64,000 nt of DNA from contig NZ_JAMQCO010000003.1 of the NCBI RefSeq assembly GCF_023702225.1, positions 186,001-250,000 of the forward strand, read 5' to 3'. Positions 38,729 through 48,081 of the stretch are shown piece after piece (the stretch's first letter is position 1; each line of letters starts with the position of its first letter). This stretch comes from Aureimonas altamirensis (GTDB lineage: Bacteria > Pseudomonadota > Alphaproteobacteria > Rhizobiales > Rhizobiaceae). The position numbers and the translations under genes are program-made. The notes under the pieces were generated by a model. It ran no database searches, had not been told where the DNA came from, and worked only from the letters and a program-made list of their open reading frames with translations.

Positions 38729-39640
38729 TTACAGATAGGAGACCTCGTCGGGCACCAGGACCTTCAGGCCGCCGGGCCGGATGCTGACGAGCGACTTCGG
38801 TTCGAGCGTTTCCAGCTCCCCGTCGCGCACCGCGCGCTTATCCCGCGTGATCCCGGGATAATACAATTCAACCTGCTGCGCCCTCAGCACCGTCAGCGAC
38901 GGGTTTTCCTTCCAGCGCCCGCGCCAGACGTCGAATGCCAGCCTGGCGACTTCGGCCCTGTCCCGGGTGCGGCAGATATAGACCCCGAGTGCGCCGCCCC
39001 GCGGATTGTCGGCAAACGGAAGATGCCCGTCTCCATACATGTTGTTCGACACGGCGACGGCGGGGGTCTCGATCTTCTCGAGCTTGCCGTCGATCTCGAC
39101 GTCTAGGCGCACGAGCGGCAAGCTCTGCAGCGTCATCAGGACTGCCTTGGTCGATGCCCACATCTTGCCGACGCGCGAGGCGTAGTCGAGCTTTTCCCGC
39201 ATCCGCACCATCCGCGCATGAATGCCGACGGCGAACTGATGTACGAACGGCTTGTCGTTCACCATGGCGATATCGACTTCGGCCACGATGCCCGACGCCA
39301 GTGCGTTCACAGCCGCGGACAGTTCCAGCGGAATCTGAAGGGTACGGGCGTAGAGGTTCATCGTGCCGGCCGGCAGGACCGCGAGCGCGATGTCGGTGCC
39401 GGCAACCGCGCCGGCCGCGCAGCTGACCGTGCCGTCGCCGCCGCCCACCATCAGGACATCGATGTCGGTGCGCGCCGCGGCCTGTCCGATCGCACGGCCT
39501 ATATCCTGGCCCTGCACGACCTCGATCTCGACCCGATGACCGTGGAGGGTGAACTCGTCGCGAATGAGCGCGGTGAGCAGGTCGAGGTCGGTCGTCCTCA
39601 ACGTTCCGCCCGTGCGGTTCAGTATGACGTGTATGTCCAT
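38729..39640 (-). CDS. diacylglycerol/lipid kinase family protein
   Basis: 303 aa. The DAGK catalytic domain carries the nucleotide motif GGGDGT (about 67-72) and the loop PAGTMNLYARTL. The C-terminal beta-sandwich includes VSNNMYGDG and PGGLKVLVPDE. Members phosphorylate diacylglycerol, sphingoid or related lipids. The exact lipid cannot be assigned. It is oriented against the stress genes, and its start is 106 bp from the DUF1328 gene, so the two promoters are back to back. Confidence 0.85.
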   Translation of the reverse strand: MDIHVILNRTGGTLRTTDLDLLTALIRDEFTLHGHRVEIEVVQGQDIGRAIGQAAARTDIDVLMVGGGDGTVSCAAGAVAGTDIALAVLPAGTMNLYARTLQIPLELSAAVNALASGIVAEVDIAMVNDKPFVHQFAVGIHARMVRMREKLDYASRVGKMWASTKAVLMTLQSLPLVRLDVEIDGKLEKIETPAVAVSNNMYGDGHLPFADNPRGGALGVYICRTRDRAEVARLAFDVWRGRWKENPSLTVLRAQQVELYYPGITRDKRAVRDGELETLEPKSLVSIRPGGLKVLVPDEVSYL

Positions 39641-39682
39641 GCGTCAGGCACCCCCTTCAGTCCCAGGCATGTGGCCTGCGGC

Positions 39683-39709
39683 GGAACGCGCGCAAGGCCC
39701 TTTCGTTTC
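39683..39709 (+). promoter_or_regulatory. EcfG promoter, perfect consensus
   Basis: GGAAC (39683-39687), 16 bp, then CGTTTC (39704-39709). This is an exact match to the EcfG/RpoE2/SigT consensus and lies 37 bp upstream of the DUF1328 start, in the same island as ecfG itself. Confidence 0.82.
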
Positions 39710-39746
39710 ATGGATTGGATCACCGCGGCAGGAAAGGGAAAATGCC

Positions 39747-39911
39747 ATGCTCGAATGGATCGTGATACTTCTCATCGTCGCCGCAATTGCAAGCCTTCTC
39801 GGATTCCGCGGCGTTGCCGGAGCTTCGGCCGGACTGGCCAAGATCCTCATCTTCATCGTCCTGGCCGGCATTCTTCTGCTGCTTCTGTTCGGCGTCATCG
39901 TCTTCGCCTGA
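39747..39911 (+). CDS. DUF1328 (YtjA-type) small membrane protein
   Basis: 54 aa, almost entirely two hydrophobic helices (MLEWIVILLIVAAIASLLGF then KILIFIVLAGILLLLLFGV) with a Gly-rich GFRGVAGASAG turn, the DUF1328 pattern. Such genes are common general-stress targets in rhizobia. A perfect EcfG promoter lies just upstream. Function unknown. Confidence 0.88.
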   Translation: MLEWIVILLIVAAIASLLGFRGVAGASAGLAKILIFIVLAGILLLLLFGVIVFA

Positions 39912-39926
39912 CTTCCGCGTGATGGC

Positions 39927-39954
39927 GGAACCGATCCGCGGCGATCGCGGTTTT
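39927..39954 (+). promoter_or_regulatory. EcfG-type promoter upstream of the PRC-barrel gene
   Basis: GGAAC (39927-39931), 17 bp, then GGTTTT (39949-39954). The -35 element is perfect, and the -10 has G for C at its first base. It is 59 bp upstream of the start at 40013. Confidence 0.6.
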
Positions 39955-40012
39955 AACCACGAAACCGCAGGATGCGCACATCCGCATCAACCGGATACGG
40001 GAGACTTACCTT

Positions 40013-41476
40013 ATGCTACGTAAACTTCTTGCAACTTCCGCCATGGCAACGCTGCTCGCGACCGGCGCCATCGCGCAGGAAGCCAACGCGCCGACGACCA
40101 CGGAACCCGCCCCCGCTGCCACGGAAAGCGGCACGATGGCGGCCGAGCCCGCCACGGCCCCCGCAGGTCACTCCGCAGCAACCTTCGACTACATCACCGC
40201 CCTGTCAGCAGGCCAGCACCTGTCCGACGACATGGTCGGCGCCAATGTCATGATGCAGGGTGCGGCAGACCAGCAGGCCGGCGAGATCCAGAACCTCGTG
40301 GTCGGCGCCGATGGAACGGTCCTTGCGGCAGTGCTGCGGACCGGCGATGCGCTGGGCGACGAATCCCGCGATGTCGCGGTGCCGTTCGACAAGATCGAGT
40401 GGTCGATGAACGAGAACAACGAGCCCGTGGCCACGTTGACCGCAACGGCGGATGAGGTGTCCGCCGCGCCGACCTTCACCAGCGAGGAAGACACCGCAGC
40501 CGCCACTACCGGCACCATGGCGCCGGCCGGCGGCACCGCGACGACGCCGGCCCCTGCAGGCGAAATGGCCGCATCGCCGGCCCCGGAAAGCACCATGGAG
40601 ACGCCCGCCACCACGACGGCACAGACCGGCATGGGCGGCGAATACCTGGCGACGCTTGCCGCCGACCAGTACCTTGCTGACGACCTTGTCGGCGATAGCG
40701 TCTATACCGGCCCGACCACCGATGCCGACAATATCGGCAACATCAACAACCTCGTCATCAATGACGATGGCACCATTGCCGGGCTGATCGTCGGCGTCGG
40801 CGGCTTCCTCGGGATCGGCGAGAAGAATGTCGGCGTACCGTTCGACGCCGTTTCGCTGACCAACAACGAGGAAGGCGAGCAGCATGCGAGCCTTGTCGTG
40901 ACCCGTGAGGATCTCGACGCGGCGCCTGCCTTCGACGAGGATGCCTCGTCCGACATGGCGGCCGCGCCGGCCGCCACCGAGACGAGCCCGGCCGGAACCA
41001 CAGGCGGCACCATGGCGGCAGGGACCGGCATGGCCGCCGGAACCGCGGCAGGCACTGGAATGGCGGCGGCCCCGGCTGAAACGGACGCGACCACCACGGC
41101 TTCGACCGGCGGCACCAGCCGTCCGGCAGACCTGACGCCCGTTGCCGGCGCCGAACTGACCGCCGACAACCTGATGGGCACCACGGTCTACGGTCCGGAC
41201 GACAGCTCCATCGGCAGCATCGGCGATATCGCCCTGACGCCGGAAGGCCAGGTCGACGCGGTGATCGTGGATGTCGGCGGCTTCCTCGGCATCGGCGCCA
41301 AGCCGGTTGCCGTGGCCATGGACAACCTGCAGTTCATGCGTGACTCCGGTGGCTCGATGTACCTGACGACCGACTTCACCCAGGACGAGCTGGAAGCGGC
41401 GCCCGAGTACAACCGCGATACCTACGCGGACAACCGCGACACGATGCGGATCGAAAGCGGCGCAACGGCGCAGTAA
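40013..41476 (+). CDS. exported protein with three PRC-barrel repeats
   Basis: 487 aa. The signal peptide is MLRKLLATSAMATLLATGAIAQE. Three PRC-barrel-like units lie at about 58-145, 208-305 and 375-460, each built on a DDLVG/DNLMG opening, an ING/IGD-type LVIxxDG stretch and GVGGFLGIGxKxVxVP. They are separated by low-complexity linkers rich in Ala, Thr, Pro and Met (TMAA, GMAAGTA). It is probably periplasmic. PRC-barrel exported proteins are frequent stress-response products in this order. The upstream EcfG-like promoter agrees with that. Confidence 0.85.
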   Translation: MLRKLLATSAMATLLATGAIAQEANAPTTTEPAPAATESGTMAAEPATAPAGHSAATFDYITALSAGQHLSDDMVGANVMMQGAADQQAGEIQNLVVGADGTVLAAVLRTGDALGDESRDVAVPFDKIEWSMNENNEPVATLTATADEVSAAPTFTSEEDTAAATTGTMAPAGGTATTPAPAGEMAASPAPESTMETPATTTAQTGMGGEYLATLAADQYLADDLVGDSVYTGPTTDADNIGNINNLVINDDGTIAGLIVGVGGFLGIGEKNVGVPFDAVSLTNNEEGEQHASLVVTREDLDAAPAFDEDASSDMAAAPAATETSPAGTTGGTMAAGTGMAAGTAAGTGMAAAPAETDATTTASTGGTSRPADLTPVAGAELTADNLMGTTVYGPDDSSIGSIGDIALTPEGQVDAVIVDVGGFLGIGAKPVAVAMDNLQFMRDSGGSMYLTTDFTQDELEAAPEYNRDTYADNRDTMRIESGATAQ

Positions 41477-41493
41477 AGACGGTCACGAAAACG

Positions 41494-41522
41494 AGAAAGC
41501 CCGGCCCAGCGCCGGGCTTTCT
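41494..41522 (+). terminator. intrinsic terminator after the PRC-barrel gene
   Basis: AGAAAGCCCGGC at 41494-41505 pairs perfectly with GCCGGGCTTTCT at 41511-41522 around a 5-nt loop. Confidence 0.85.
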
Positions 41523-41620
41523 GCATTGCGGCAACAAATCGTAACGTTTGCACCCAGATTCGGCGGTATTGTACCCTCAGAACGTCGGCGGAACCCGACA
41601 CTCCAGCACGAAAGGCGCCG

Positions 41621-42898
41621 ATGGCACTTCTTCGTCAAATCCTGGCAAGCATCGCCGTTCTGGCCGTTATTGCCGTCGTCGCCGTATGGGCGTTCGAGGC
41701 CCCCGGTCGCTTTTTGCTGTCGCATCGCGAAGCGCTGCCGGCCCCGCTGGTGCGTGTCGTGGAAGCCGTCTCCCGCGGCGGCGGCGACAAGATAGGGGCC
41801 ACCCCCCTATCCACCGACGACGCCCTGTCGCGCACGCTCGTCGTCACCGACCCGGCAACACCCGACCGCACGCGCGACAGGTTGCGCGTCATCGGCACCG
41901 GGCAGGCCCTGTCCACCGTCGCGATCCATCCCGACGCGTCCGGCCTCATCACCGAGGTCCGTTTCCGCTCCGGCGACCGGGTTCAGCAGGGGCAGGTGCT
42001 GGCGGTCTTGCAGAGCGATGCCGAGACGGTCGCTGTCGAGCGGGCCCGCATCGCGCTGGAAGCCGCGCAGGACCAGGTGCGGCGCTATCGCGCACTGCTC
42101 AACTCCAACTCCATCACATCGGTACAGTTCGACGAGGTCCGCCGCGCCGCGGAAGCTGCGGCGCTCGATCTGCGCACCGCCGAAATCAACCTGGACGACA
42201 GGCGAATCGTGGCTCCGATCGGCGGGATCGTCGGCCTCGTGACCATCGAGCCGGGCAGCTACGTGTCCAGCGATACGCTTGTCGCGACGGTGGACGACCG
42301 CTCGAAACTCAAGGTCGTGATCGAGGTGCCCGAGGCGTTCGTTCCGGAAATCGGCATCGGCCATGCGGTCACCGCGACGCCCACGACGCGGACCGGCCGC
42401 ACCTACGATGGCGAGATTACCGCGCTGGACAATCGTATCGACGAGACCAGCCGCACGCTGCGCGCCGAAGCGACGATCGACAACAGTTCCGACATCCTGC
42501 GTCCGGGAATGTCCTTCACCGTCGATATCGGCTTCAACGGCCAGGAATATCTGTCGGTCGACGCGCTCGCGATCCAATGGGAGCGCGCCGGCGCCTTCGT
42601 CTGGACCGTCGCCGGCGGCCAGGCGCGCAAGGCGCGGATTGACATCATCGAACGTAATGTCGACCGCGTCCTCGTTGCCTCGGAAAGTCTTCGGGCCGGC
42701 CAGCCCGTGGTCACCGAAGGCGTGCAGCAGCTGCGCGAAGGCGCTCCCGTGCGCGTGGAGAACCCGGAGGCGCTTCCGGACGTACCGCAGGCACCGGAAG
42801 ACGTTCCGACAGTCGACCGGGATGGCGGCGCGGAACGAAACCGCGCTGGACTTGCTCCGGCCGGGCGGCTCGCCGACAGCCGGGCCGCAACCCGATGA
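41621..42898 (+). CDS. RND efflux periplasmic adaptor (membrane fusion protein)
   Basis: 425 aa. An N-terminal membrane anchor (about 5-25) precedes the biotinyl-lipoyl-like half (ALSTVAIHPDASGLITEVRF...GDRVQQGQVLAVL), a helical hairpin (AERARIALEAAQDQVRRYRAL) and the beta-barrel region ending DGEITALDNRIDETSRTL. It bridges the inner-membrane pump to an outer-membrane channel. The 4-bp overlap with the pump gene implies a stoichiometric pair. No outer-membrane factor is encoded nearby. Confidence 0.9.
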   Translation: MALLRQILASIAVLAVIAVVAVWAFEAPGRFLLSHREALPAPLVRVVEAVSRGGGDKIGATPLSTDDALSRTLVVTDPATPDRTRDRLRVIGTGQALSTVAIHPDASGLITEVRFRSGDRVQQGQVLAVLQSDAETVAVERARIALEAAQDQVRRYRALLNSNSITSVQFDEVRRAAEAAALDLRTAEINLDDRRIVAPIGGIVGLVTIEPGSYVSSDTLVATVDDRSKLKVVIEVPEAFVPEIGIGHAVTATPTTRTGRTYDGEITALDNRIDETSRTLRAEATIDNSSDILRPGMSFTVDIGFNGQEYLSVDALAIQWERAGAFVWTVAGGQARKARIDIIERNVDRVLVASESLRAGQPVVTEGVQQLREGAPVRVENPEALPDVPQAPEDVPTVDRDGGAERNRAGLAPAGRLADSRAATR

Positions 42899-45800
42899 GC
42901 GGCGGGCGCGTCCGCGACGGGGTTACCAAGTTCACCTCGCTGTTCATCCGCCGTCCCGTCCTGACGCTGGTTCTCAACCTCCTGATCATCGTCGCCGGGC
43001 TGGCGGCGCTGCAGGCCGTGGAAATCCGCGAGCTGCCCAATGTCGACCGACCGGTCATCACGGTTTCCACCACCTTCGAAAGCGCCTCGCCGGAGGCGGT
43101 CGACAGGCAGGTGACGAGCGAGGTGGAAAGCGCCGTCGCGCGCGTGCCCGGCATCGTATCCATTTCATCGACCTCGCGCCTCGGCAGCAGCCGCGTCGTC
43201 ATCGAGTTTTCCAGCGCGACGGACCTCAATGTCGCCGCGAGCGACGTCACCAATGCCGTCGCCGCCATCGCCAACCGCCTGCCCGACGATGCCGACGAGC
43301 CGCGCATCGTCAAGGCGGATGCCGATGCCGACGCCATGATGCGCCTTGCCGTCCTTTCCCCCGACATGCGCATCGAGGACATGACCGATCTCGTCGACGA
43401 CCAGATCGCCAATCGCATCGCAGCGGTCGAGGGCGTGGCGGAAGTCACCCTGACCGGGGAGCGCGAGCGGCAGGTCTATATCGACATCCGACCCGACGAG
43501 CTGGCAACGCGCGGCCTGACGCTGGGCGACCTGTCCAATGCGCTGGCCAACGCCTCGCTGGACGTGCCGGCGGGCGCGCTGGAATCGGCTACGCAGAAAC
43601 TCGTCGTGCGCGCAGACGCCAGCCTTGCCGATCCGGCGTCCTTCGCCAACGTCATGCTGGACAGGACGACGCGTCTGTCCGACGTCGCCAACATCCGCTT
43701 CGGCCCGGACGAGGCCTCGTCGAAACTGCGGGTCAATGGCCAGACCGGCATCGGCCTCGACATCGTACGGCAGGCCGGCGCATCCACGATCGCGATCTCG
43801 GAAGGCGTTCGCGCCGCCGCCGAAGAGTTGAACGCCGGCTTCCGCGACGGTACGCGCGTCGTCGTCATCAGCGACGAGGCCGTCTTTATCAATGGTTCGA
43901 TCCACGAGGTGGAACTGACGCTGGCGCTTGCGGTGCTGATCGTCGTCGCCGTCATCTATCTCTTCCTTCTGTCGATGCGCGCCACACTGATCCCCACCGT
44001 GACCATTCCGATTGCGCTGATCGGCGTCGTCGCATGCATCTATCTGGCCGGATTCTCTATCAACATCATCACTTTGCTGGCGCTGGTGCTGGCCACCGGG
44101 CTCGTCGTGGACGACGCCATCATCGTCCTGGAAAACATCGTGCGCCGCCGCGATATGGGGCTGACGCCGCAGGCCGCAGCCGTCGTCGGCACGCGGGAGG
44201 TGTTCTTTGCCGTCATCTCCACTACGGCGACACTGGCCGCTGTCTTCGTTCCGATCTCCTTCCTGCCCGGCGTGGCGGGCGGACTGTTCCGCGAATTCGG
44301 ATTCGTGCTGGCCCTGGCCGTCACGCTGTCCAGTTTCATCGCCCTGACCCTATGCCCGATGCTGGCCTCCCGCATCATCGGCGCGCGCAGGCAGGATGCG
44401 GCCCCGGGCCGCTTCAAGCGCGGTACGGTGGCGCTCGGCAACCGACTGGCGAGCCTCTATGCCCGGCTGCTGCGCCTGTCGCTGCGCTTTCCGCTGGTCG
44501 TGGTGGCCGTCTCGGTGCTCTTCGCCGGGGCAGCCGCCTTCGCCTATCGCGACATCCCCCAGCAACTGACTCCCGCCGAAGACCGTGGGACGGTCCTGAT
44601 GATGATCTCGGCGCCGCAAAGCGCCAGCCTGGATTATCTCGATGCGCAGATGCGACGGGTCGAAGCCGTCGTCCTGCCCTATGTCGAGCATGGCGAAGCG
44701 ACCAGCGTCTACGCCCGCATCGGCATCTTCACCGGCAACTCCGCCTTCATGGTCATGCCGCTGACGGGCTGGAACCAGCGGGAGCGCAGCCAGCAGGATA
44801 TCGCAGCAGAACTGAACGCGGCCTTTGCCGACATTCCTGGCGTCCAGGCGCGGGTGATCCAGCCCAACTCCCTCGGCATCCGGGGCGGCGGGCGCGGCCT
44901 GCAGTTCGCGCTGACGGGCATCAGCTACGACGTCCTGTCCGACACGGCCGAGCGCCTGCGCGACGCCATGGCGGAGGATGGCCGCTGGGGCCGCGTGCAA
45001 CTGGCCTACGACACGACGCAACCGCAACTCTCGGTCTCCATCGACCGCGAGCGCGCGTCCGATCTCGGCATCGACATCGACGGGCTGGCGACGGCTGTCC
45101 AGGCGCTGCTGGACGGGCGCGAGATCGGCACGACCTTCGTGGACGACCGCTCCGTTCCCATCCGCCTGATCTCCTCCGCCGTACCTGTCAATGACCCGGC
45201 AGACCTCGGCAACGTCTATCTGCGCACCGGCGACAGCCGCTTCGTGCCGCTGTCGACAATCGCGACCGTTACGGAAGAGGCCATCGCGCCCAATCTTTCG
45301 CGCGAGAACCAGAGCCGCGCCGTCGGCCTGTCGGCCGACCTGACGCCGGGCTATGCGATCGGCGACGGCTGGCAGGATGTCGTGGAATTTGCCCGGCCCC
45401 TGCTGCCGGCAGGGGTACAGATCGTTCCGCTTGCCGAAGCTGCGACGCTGCAACAGACGTCCAGCGGCCTCGCCCTCGTCTTCGCCTTCGCCATCATCGT
45501 CGTCTTCCTGGTTCTGGCCGCGCAGTTCGAAAGTTTCGTGTCGGCGCTCATCATCCTCGTCACCGTACCCTTCGGGCTTGCCTGTGCGGTCTACGCGCTG
45601 CTTCTCTTCGGCGAGAGCCTCAACCTCTACAGCCAGATCGGCCTTGTCCTTCTGGTCGGCATCATGGCCAAGAACGGCATCCTCGTCGTCGAGTTCGCCA
45701 ACCAGCTCCGCGAGCAGGGACGCAGCGTGCGCGAGGCCGTCGAGGAGGCCGCGCTGATCCGGCTGCGGCCGGTGATGATGACGATGATCGCAACCATCGT

Positions 45801-46020
45801 CGGCGGCGTGCCGCTGATCGTCTCGTCCGGCGCGGGCGCCGAAGCCCGGATGTCGCTCGGCTACGTCATCGTCGGCGGGCTGGGGCTGTCCACGCTGGCG
45901 ACGCTGTTCCTGACGCCGATCGCCTATCTTGCGCTGGCGCGCTTCTCGCGTCCCACCGGGGAAACCGAAGCGGCGCTGGAGCGCGACCTCGACGAGGGTG
46001 AAGCGAAGGGAATCGCCTGA
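42895..46020 (+). CDS. RND (HAE1/AcrB-type) efflux transporter permease
   Basis: 1041 aa, the full length for AcrB-like pumps. It starts with TSLFIRRPVLTLVLNLLIIV. The proton-relay region in TM4 is LVVDDAIIVLENI with the paired aspartates. Two large periplasmic loops and the second repeat (GIMAKNGILVVEFANQLREQG) are present. It exports drugs or other hydrophobic compounds by proton antiport. Substrates and inducers cannot be deduced. No regulator gene is adjacent. Confidence 0.93.
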   Translation: MSGGRVRDGVTKFTSLFIRRPVLTLVLNLLIIVAGLAALQAVEIRELPNVDRPVITVSTTFESASPEAVDRQVTSEVESAVARVPGIVSISSTSRLGSSRVVIEFSSATDLNVAASDVTNAVAAIANRLPDDADEPRIVKADADADAMMRLAVLSPDMRIEDMTDLVDDQIANRIAAVEGVAEVTLTGERERQVYIDIRPDELATRGLTLGDLSNALANASLDVPAGALESATQKLVVRADASLADPASFANVMLDRTTRLSDVANIRFGPDEASSKLRVNGQTGIGLDIVRQAGASTIAISEGVRAAAEELNAGFRDGTRVVVISDEAVFINGSIHEVELTLALAVLIVVAVIYLFLLSMRATLIPTVTIPIALIGVVACIYLAGFSINIITLLALVLATGLVVDDAIIVLENIVRRRDMGLTPQAAAVVGTREVFFAVISTTATLAAVFVPISFLPGVAGGLFREFGFVLALAVTLSSFIALTLCPMLASRIIGARRQDAAPGRFKRGTVALGNRLASLYARLLRLSLRFPLVVVAVSVLFAGAAAFAYRDIPQQLTPAEDRGTVLMMISAPQSASLDYLDAQMRRVEAVVLPYVEHGEATSVYARIGIFTGNSAFMVMPLTGWNQRERSQQDIAAELNAAFADIPGVQARVIQPNSLGIRGGGRGLQFALTGISYDVLSDTAERLRDAMAEDGRWGRVQLAYDTTQPQLSVSIDRERASDLGIDIDGLATAVQALLDGREIGTTFVDDRSVPIRLISSAVPVNDPADLGNVYLRTGDSRFVPLSTIATVTEEAIAPNLSRENQSRAVGLSADLTPGYAIGDGWQDVVEFARPLLPAGVQIVPLAEAATLQQTSSGLALVFAFAIIVVFLVLAAQFESFVSALIILVTVPFGLACAVYALLLFGESLNLYSQIGLVLLVGIMAKNGILVVEFANQLREQGRSVREAVEEAALIRLRPVMMTMIATIVGGVPLIVSSGAGAEARMSLGYVIVGGLGLSTLATLFLTPIAYLALARFSRPTGETEAALERDLDEGEAKGIA

Positions 46021-46057
46021 GCTTCACAGCCGCCTGCCCTTGCGATATGACGCCGCC

Positions 46058-47866
46058 ATGGCTCCTCCTCCGCTTCTCCGCCTCGACGGCATCCGACTGA
46101 CCTTCGGCGGCACGCCGCTTCTTGCGGGCGTGGAACTCAACGTGCTGCCGCAGGATCGCATCGCCCTCGTGGGGCGCAACGGCTCCGGCAAGTCCACCCT
46201 CCTGAAGATCGCCGCCGGATCGGTGGAGGCGGACAAGGGCGAGGTCTTCCGGCAACCGGGCGCGACGGTGCGCTATCTGGCGCAGGAGCCCGATTTCGGC
46301 GATGCCCCCAGCGTCGAGGCCTATATCGCCGCAGGGCTCGGGCCCGCCGACGACCCCTGGCGAGTGACGCGGCTGATGGACGGCTTGGGGTTGAAGGCCG
46401 ATGCCCGCCCCCAGGACCTGTCCGGCGGCGAGGCGCGCCGCGCCGCGCTGGCCCGGGTGCTGGCGCCCGAACCCGACATCATCCTTCTGGACGAGCCGAC
46501 GAACCACCTCGACCTGCCCACCATCGAATGGCTGGAAGAAGAGGTGCGCGGTCTTCGCAGCGCCGTCGTCATCATCAGCCACGACCGGCGTTTCCTGGAA
46601 CGCACAACCAATGCCACCGTCTGGATCGATCGCGGAACGGCGCGCCGCCTGAACGAGGGTTTCGCCGCTTTCGAGGCGTGGCGCGACAAGACGCTGGAGG
46701 AGGAAGAGGTCCAGCTGCAGAAGATGGATCGCAAGATCGAGCGGGAAGAGCATTGGCTGCGCTACGGCGTCACGGCGCGCCGCACCCGCAACGAGCGTCG
46801 GCTTGCAGCCCTGCACCAGATGCGCGCCGACAGGCGCGATGCGCGGCGGGCCGTCGGCACCGTGGAAATGAGTGCCGGCGAAACACGCGAAAGCGGCAAG
46901 CTCGTCATCGAGGCGCGCAACATCTCCAAGGCGTATGGCGACCGGGTTCTGGTGCGCGATTTCTCGGCCCGCATCCTGCGCGGCGACCGGCTGGGTCTCG
47001 TCGGCCCGAACGGCGCCGGCAAGACCACCCTTCTCAAGATGCTCATCGGCGAAACGCTGCCGGATTCGGGCGACGTGCGCCAGGGTACCCGCCTCGACAT
47101 CGCCTTCCTGGACCAGAAGCGCACGCGCCTGCGCGACGACGTGGCCGTGGTGGACGCGCTGACCGACGGACGCGGCGACCAGATCGTCGTCAACGGAGAG
47201 GCGCGGCATGTCGCCGGCTACCTCAAGGACTTCCTGTTCCAGCCCGAGCAGATCCGCACCCCGGTCGGCAACCTGTCCGGCGGCGAACGGGCAAGGCTGC
47301 TGCTGGCCAAGGTCCTGGCCACGCCGGCCAATTTCCTGGTGCTGGACGAGCCGACCAACGATCTCGACATGGAGACGCTGGACCTCCTGCAGGAGCTGAT
47401 CGCCAACTATCCGGGCACGGTGCTCCTGGTCAGCCACGACCGCGACTTCCTCGACCGGACGGTGACCAGCGTGATCTCGCCGGAAGCGGACGGGCGCTGG
47501 CTGGAATATGCGGGCGGCTATTCGGACATGCTGGCGCAAAAGCGCGGCGCGGCAAAGGACGCCGCAAGGCTGGAGAAGACGCGCGAGGGCCGCGAAGCCA
47601 GACCGGAGGCGAAGGCCTCTTCCGTCCCGGCCAAACTGTCGTTCAAGCAGAAATTCGCGCTGGAAAACCTTCCGAAGGAAATGGCCGCACTGGAAAAGGC
47701 CATCGCCGACGCGGAGAGCGAAATGGCCGATCCGAACCTCTTCAACCGCGCGCCCGATCGCTTCAACAAGCTCGCCGCGATCATCGGCGAAAAGCGTGCC
47801 GCCTTGGCCTCGGCGGAAGACCAGTGGCTGGAGCTGGAGATGCTGAAGGCGGAGCTGGAAGGCTAA
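46058..47866 (+). CDS. ABC-F family ATPase (Uup-like)
   Basis: 602 aa, two ABC domains in tandem without membrane segments. Domain 1: GRNGSGKST, DLSGGEARR, LLDEPTNHLD. Domain 2: GPNGAGKTT, NLSGGERAR, LVLDEPTNDLD. The interdomain linker is charged. The C-terminal coiled coil (about 535-600) resembles Uup, which acts on DNA or ribosomes. I start at MAPPPLLRLDG, 37 bp after the RND stop; the frame is open upstream inside the RND gene but is overlap. Confidence 0.9.
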   Translation: MAPPPLLRLDGIRLTFGGTPLLAGVELNVLPQDRIALVGRNGSGKSTLLKIAAGSVEADKGEVFRQPGATVRYLAQEPDFGDAPSVEAYIAAGLGPADDPWRVTRLMDGLGLKADARPQDLSGGEARRAALARVLAPEPDIILLDEPTNHLDLPTIEWLEEEVRGLRSAVVIISHDRRFLERTTNATVWIDRGTARRLNEGFAAFEAWRDKTLEEEEVQLQKMDRKIEREEHWLRYGVTARRTRNERRLAALHQMRADRRDARRAVGTVEMSAGETRESGKLVIEARNISKAYGDRVLVRDFSARILRGDRLGLVGPNGAGKTTLLKMLIGETLPDSGDVRQGTRLDIAFLDQKRTRLRDDVAVVDALTDGRGDQIVVNGEARHVAGYLKDFLFQPEQIRTPVGNLSGGERARLLLAKVLATPANFLVLDEPTNDLDMETLDLLQELIANYPGTVLLVSHDRDFLDRTVTSVISPEADGRWLEYAGGYSDMLAQKRGAAKDAARLEKTREGREARPEAKASSVPAKLSFKQKFALENLPKEMAALEKAIADAESEMADPNLFNRAPDRFNKLAAIIGEKRAALASAEDQWLELEMLKAELEG

Positions 47867-48081
47867 ACCCAACCGCGGCATCTTGACGTCGGCGTCAAAA
47901 AACGCGATATCCGGGCCGTCACGCCGTGATCGCGCTGCGCACGCCCCATTCTTTGGCGATCGTGCGCCCGCCAGCCGCTTATCAAAGGGGTTGGCCACGG
48001 TTCCGTGCCGTTCTGTCGCTTCCGCGCGAAGACGTTCGGCCATCTCGCAGGCGGTTTGCCTGCTCCAGTCACAGGTACTCC
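47867..48081 (+). other. 215-bp leader before the DEAD-box helicase
   Basis: No gene is convincing here. The frame of the helicase is open to 47926, but that N-terminus (MIALRTPHSLAIVRPP) does not match helicases, so the DNA is probably an untranslated leader. Such leaders on helicase genes are often cold-responsive. No cold-shock motif was recognised. Confidence 0.35.

Noticed and set aside
45866-48043. 725-codon open frame antisense to the RND pump and ABC-F genes
   Set aside because: Composition is the usual complement of high-GC coding DNA (Arg/His/Gly-rich), with no family motif, while the plus-strand genes have complete motifs.
47926-48081. Extended N-terminus of the DEAD-box helicase
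   Set aside because: 52 extra residues have no helicase similarity; the TTG at 48082 gives the usual N-terminal sequence.
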